A stretch of DNA of 64,000 bases from Caballeronia temeraria (GTDB lineage Bacteria; Pseudomonadota; Gammaproteobacteria; Burkholderiales; Burkholderiaceae): assembly GCF_001544795.2 (NCBI RefSeq), contig NZ_FCOI02000003.1, positions 372,001 to 436,000 on the forward strand, written 5' to 3'. The position numbers were made by a program, and so were the translations under genes. Numbering within the stretch: position 1 is the stretch's first letter; the number at the start of each line of letters is the position of its first letter. Below are positions 62,153 through 64,000 of this stretch, piece after piece. The notes under the pieces were generated by a model, which did no database searches, had not been told where the DNA came from, and worked only from the letters and a program-made list of their open reading frames with translations.

Positions 62153-62584
62153 CAGGTGCCGGATCTCGCGCCGTACATCGCGCAGCAGGCACAGAAGAAT
62201 ATCGACAAGACGCGGTCGATTTTCGCGACAGGAAGTGCGGCTTCGCTCGAAGTGCGCGTGCGTCTGAGTCCGGCGCTGACACAACGCGTGCGGCCGACCG
62301 ACACGGTTTTCGTCTACGCGCTCGCCGACGATGGATCGCGCATGCCGCTCGCGGTGCAACGCCTGAGCGCGAATCAGTTTCCGGCCACCGTCTATCTCGA
62401 CGATTCCATGTCGATGACGCCGAGCCGCCGTCTCTCCGATTTCGCGCACGTCAGCATCGATGCGCGCGTGTCGGCGACGGGACAGGCGCGGCCCGCACCC
62501 GGCGATCTGACGGGATCGAGCGGACCGGTATCGACGAAAGACGCGGGCGTGATCGAGGTGACGATCGGCGAATTCGTGCGTTGA
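62153..62584 (+). pseudogene. ccmI/ccmH-type C-terminal remnant
   Basis: An open frame of about 143 codons that follows the napA stop in another frame. It reads SLEVRVRLSPAL, VRPTDTVFVYALADDGSRMPLAV, FPATVYLDDSMSMTPSRRLS and PGDLTGSSGPVS. These are the conserved C-terminal pieces of CcmI/CcmH cytochrome c assembly proteins (about 390-420 aa). The N-terminal TPR part is absent. With the nap remnants it forms a deletion scar. Confidence 0.7.
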
Positions 62585-62772
62585 GCGCGCAGCTTAACGC
62601 GATTTCGCGACGTGGGGCTCGATCGACCTGGCGTTCTCAGCAATATCGAGATCCCAGTCGCCTTGCTCGTACCAGTCTTCGCCGAGCAACTCCGCTGGAT
62701 GCTGCGTCCGGCTCGAACCGTTGCCGCAACGCATCGACTCCGGCTCGCAGCGAAATACGACGTTTCAGCTTT

Positions 62773-63948
62773 TCAACACGCCGACCGCGATGCTTTCGTT
62801 GCGCCCGTCAGCAGCAGTTCGATGAGATCGCGCACGCTGCGGATCGCCGCGCCGAACGGCAGCTTCTCGCGTCCGCGGAAGAACAGCCCATTGCCGACAT
62901 CGCCGCGCAACGCCGCAGCAAGACGTGTATCGATGCAGAAGTGGCCGAATTTCTCGATGCCATCGCGCAGACCACACGCGCTCAGACATTCGAGCGCCGA
63001 CGGACACGTCTGCTTGCGCGCGCCGATCTTCGTACGGATGCGTTCCTCGTTGCGCAGATAGCGCATGAGCCAAGGCGTCTTCACGGCACGCGCAGGCAGA
63101 CCCGTCACGCTGATGAATTCGACGATATCGTCCGGTGTCGCCTCGGCCAGCACGCGTTTGAACTCGGGATGCGCGTCGCCTTCCTCGGTGACGGCGAACG
63201 GCGTGCCGACCTGAACGCCGTTTGCGCCGGCCGCGAGCCACGTGCGCACGGCTTCATGACTGTTGATGCCGCCCGCGACGATCACCGGCACGTCTTCGCG
63301 TTTCAGCCCCAGCGTTGCAAACGATGCGTCGAGTTCCGTCAGCACGCGATCGAAGCCGAAGCGCTCGTCGGTCATGTCCGCGATGGCGGCAACGCCGAGA
63401 TGGCCTCCCGCGTGCGCCGGATGTTCGATCACGATGGCATCGGGCAAGCGACCCTTCTTCATCCATTTCTTGAGGACGAGCGTGACGCCGCGGCTGTCGG
63501 AGAGAATCGGAATCAGCGCGATATCGCAGCCTTGCGTGAGATCGGGCAAGTCGAGCGGCAGGCCCGCGCCCATCACGATGGCATCGGCGCCCTCTTCGCA
63601 CGCCACGCGTACGTAATCGGCATGCGCGCTCACGGCCTTCATCACGTTGACCGCGATCATGCCGCGCCCTTCGGACAATTCGCGCGCCGCCTTGATCTCG
63701 CGCCCGAGCGCGATCAGGTTCGCGCGCTCGAGCGTGGGCCGCGATTGATCTTCGCGGCACATCGCGAGCAAGTCTTCATGATGATGACGCAAGTCGATGC
63801 TCGCGATGGTGCCGACTGCGCCTTCGCGCGCAACGCTGCCCGCGAGCCGATGCGCCGAAATGCCGACGCCCATGCCGCCCTGCACGATCGGCAGCAGATT
63901 GCGGCCGCGAATGTTGAGCGGCGCGAAAGAATGAGCGTGAAGGGCCAT
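62773..63948 (-). CDS. Nitronate monooxygenase family protein (second in window)
   Basis: A 391-aa FMN TIM-barrel protein. Start MALHAHSFAPLNIRGRNLLPIVQGGMGVGISAHRLA; ATG 63975 would add nine residues. Motifs: IVQGGMGVGIS, VIEHPAHAGGHLG (H of AGGH is the likely catalytic base), VAGGINSHEAVRTWLAAGANGVQVGTPF. It belongs to the larger NMO subgroup of about 390 aa with a C-terminal Cys-containing tail (CPSALECLSACGL), unlike the 361-aa copy at 13232. The tail may bind metal or serve a stability role. Confidence 0.87.
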   Translation of the reverse strand: MALHAHSFAPLNIRGRNLLPIVQGGMGVGISAHRLAGSVAREGAVGTIASIDLRHHHEDLLAMCREDQSRPTLERANLIALGREIKAARELSEGRGMIAVNVMKAVSAHADYVRVACEEGADAIVMGAGLPLDLPDLTQGCDIALIPILSDSRGVTLVLKKWMKKGRLPDAIVIEHPAHAGGHLGVAAIADMTDERFGFDRVLTELDASFATLGLKREDVPVIVAGGINSHEAVRTWLAAGANGVQVGTPFAVTEEGDAHPEFKRVLAEATPDDIVEFISVTGLPARAVKTPWLMRYLRNEERIRTKIGARKQTCPSALECLSACGLRDGIEKFGHFCIDTRLAAALRGDVGNGLFFRGREKLPFGAAIRSVRDLIELLLTGATKASRSAC

Positions 63949-64000
63949 GAGCAACTCAGTTTGATGTGAATTCATGATGTACTGCGTGATGTGATGCGAG

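Noticed and set aside
1..64000. CRISPR arrays, tRNA or rRNA genes, prophage or complete insertion sequence
   Set aside because: No regularly spaced direct repeats, cloverleaf-like sequences, transposase or integrase genes were recognised. This was read by eye, so short tRNAs could have been missed.

Overview
The window is GC-rich, densely coded DNA from a Burkholderiaceae bacterium. Caballeronia or Paraburkholderia is my best guess. Reasons: strong GC bias in third codon positions, a DUF4148 secreted protein, many LysR and TauD/SsuABC-type catabolic modules, and a NudC, MmsA and CcmI style typical of that group. Placement on a secondary chromosome is an inference from the accessory, catabolic gene content. 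I found no rRNA, tRNA, CRISPR array, prophage or intact insertion sequence.

Region 1 (1-8.6 kb) is a fragment of an exopolysaccharide locus. It holds a GlxA-type AraC regulator, a secreted parallel beta-helix protein, an O-antigen-ligase/polymerase-like membrane protein and a Wzc-like chain-length/BY-kinase, all on the minus strand. A GT-C-like membrane glycosyltransferase is divergent from them. The Wzc-like protein has Met instead of the Walker A lysine. Region 2 (8.6-13.1 kb) is a compact sulfonate/sulfate-ester operon: TauD/AtsK-type dioxygenase, binding protein, two permeases and an ATPase. Region 3 (13.2-29.5 kb) is a run of metabolic genes: two LysR/enzyme pairs including mmsA, NDH-2, class I aldolase, a lipoprotein PBP4 (dacB), a hydrolase/LysR pair, a squalene/phytoene synthase, DUF899, GST, a degenerate receiver protein and MgtC.

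Region 4 (29.2-34.5 kb) is a secreted proteolysis cluster: a small lipoprotein, a trypsin-like protease with a long propeptide, a small exported protein that resembles that propeptide, a metzincin lipoprotein and a transglutaminase-like protein. Region 5 (34.4-45.4 kb) has a GST, nudC, a phosphatase, a large nested inverted-repeat element, MarC, a YcgR-like PilZ protein, a diiron protein, a hydrolase-LuxR fusion, a two-domain glycosyltransferase, TetR and a LysM/M23 lipoprotein.

Region 6 (45.5-54.6 kb) is the most notable system. It contains wecB, a BcsB-like protein, nfrB, nfrA and a small secreted protein, the last four joined by 1-4 base overlaps. WecB would supply UDP-ManNAc. NfrB is a GT2 synthase with C-terminal MshEN modules that are expected to bind c-di-GMP. 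The BcsB-like protein should link synthesis to the periplasm, and NfrA provides a TPR region and outer-membrane export. It resembles the E. coli N4-glycan-receptor pathway, but the BcsB-like subunit is an addition.

Region 7 (54.7-64 kb) has a split AtuA-like catabolic operon with a CitMHS transporter and LysR, an alcohol dehydrogenase, small hypotheticals, an HNH protein, an AT-richer gene-free stretch, a pseudogene scar made of napD, napA and ccmI remnants, and a nitronate monooxygenase.
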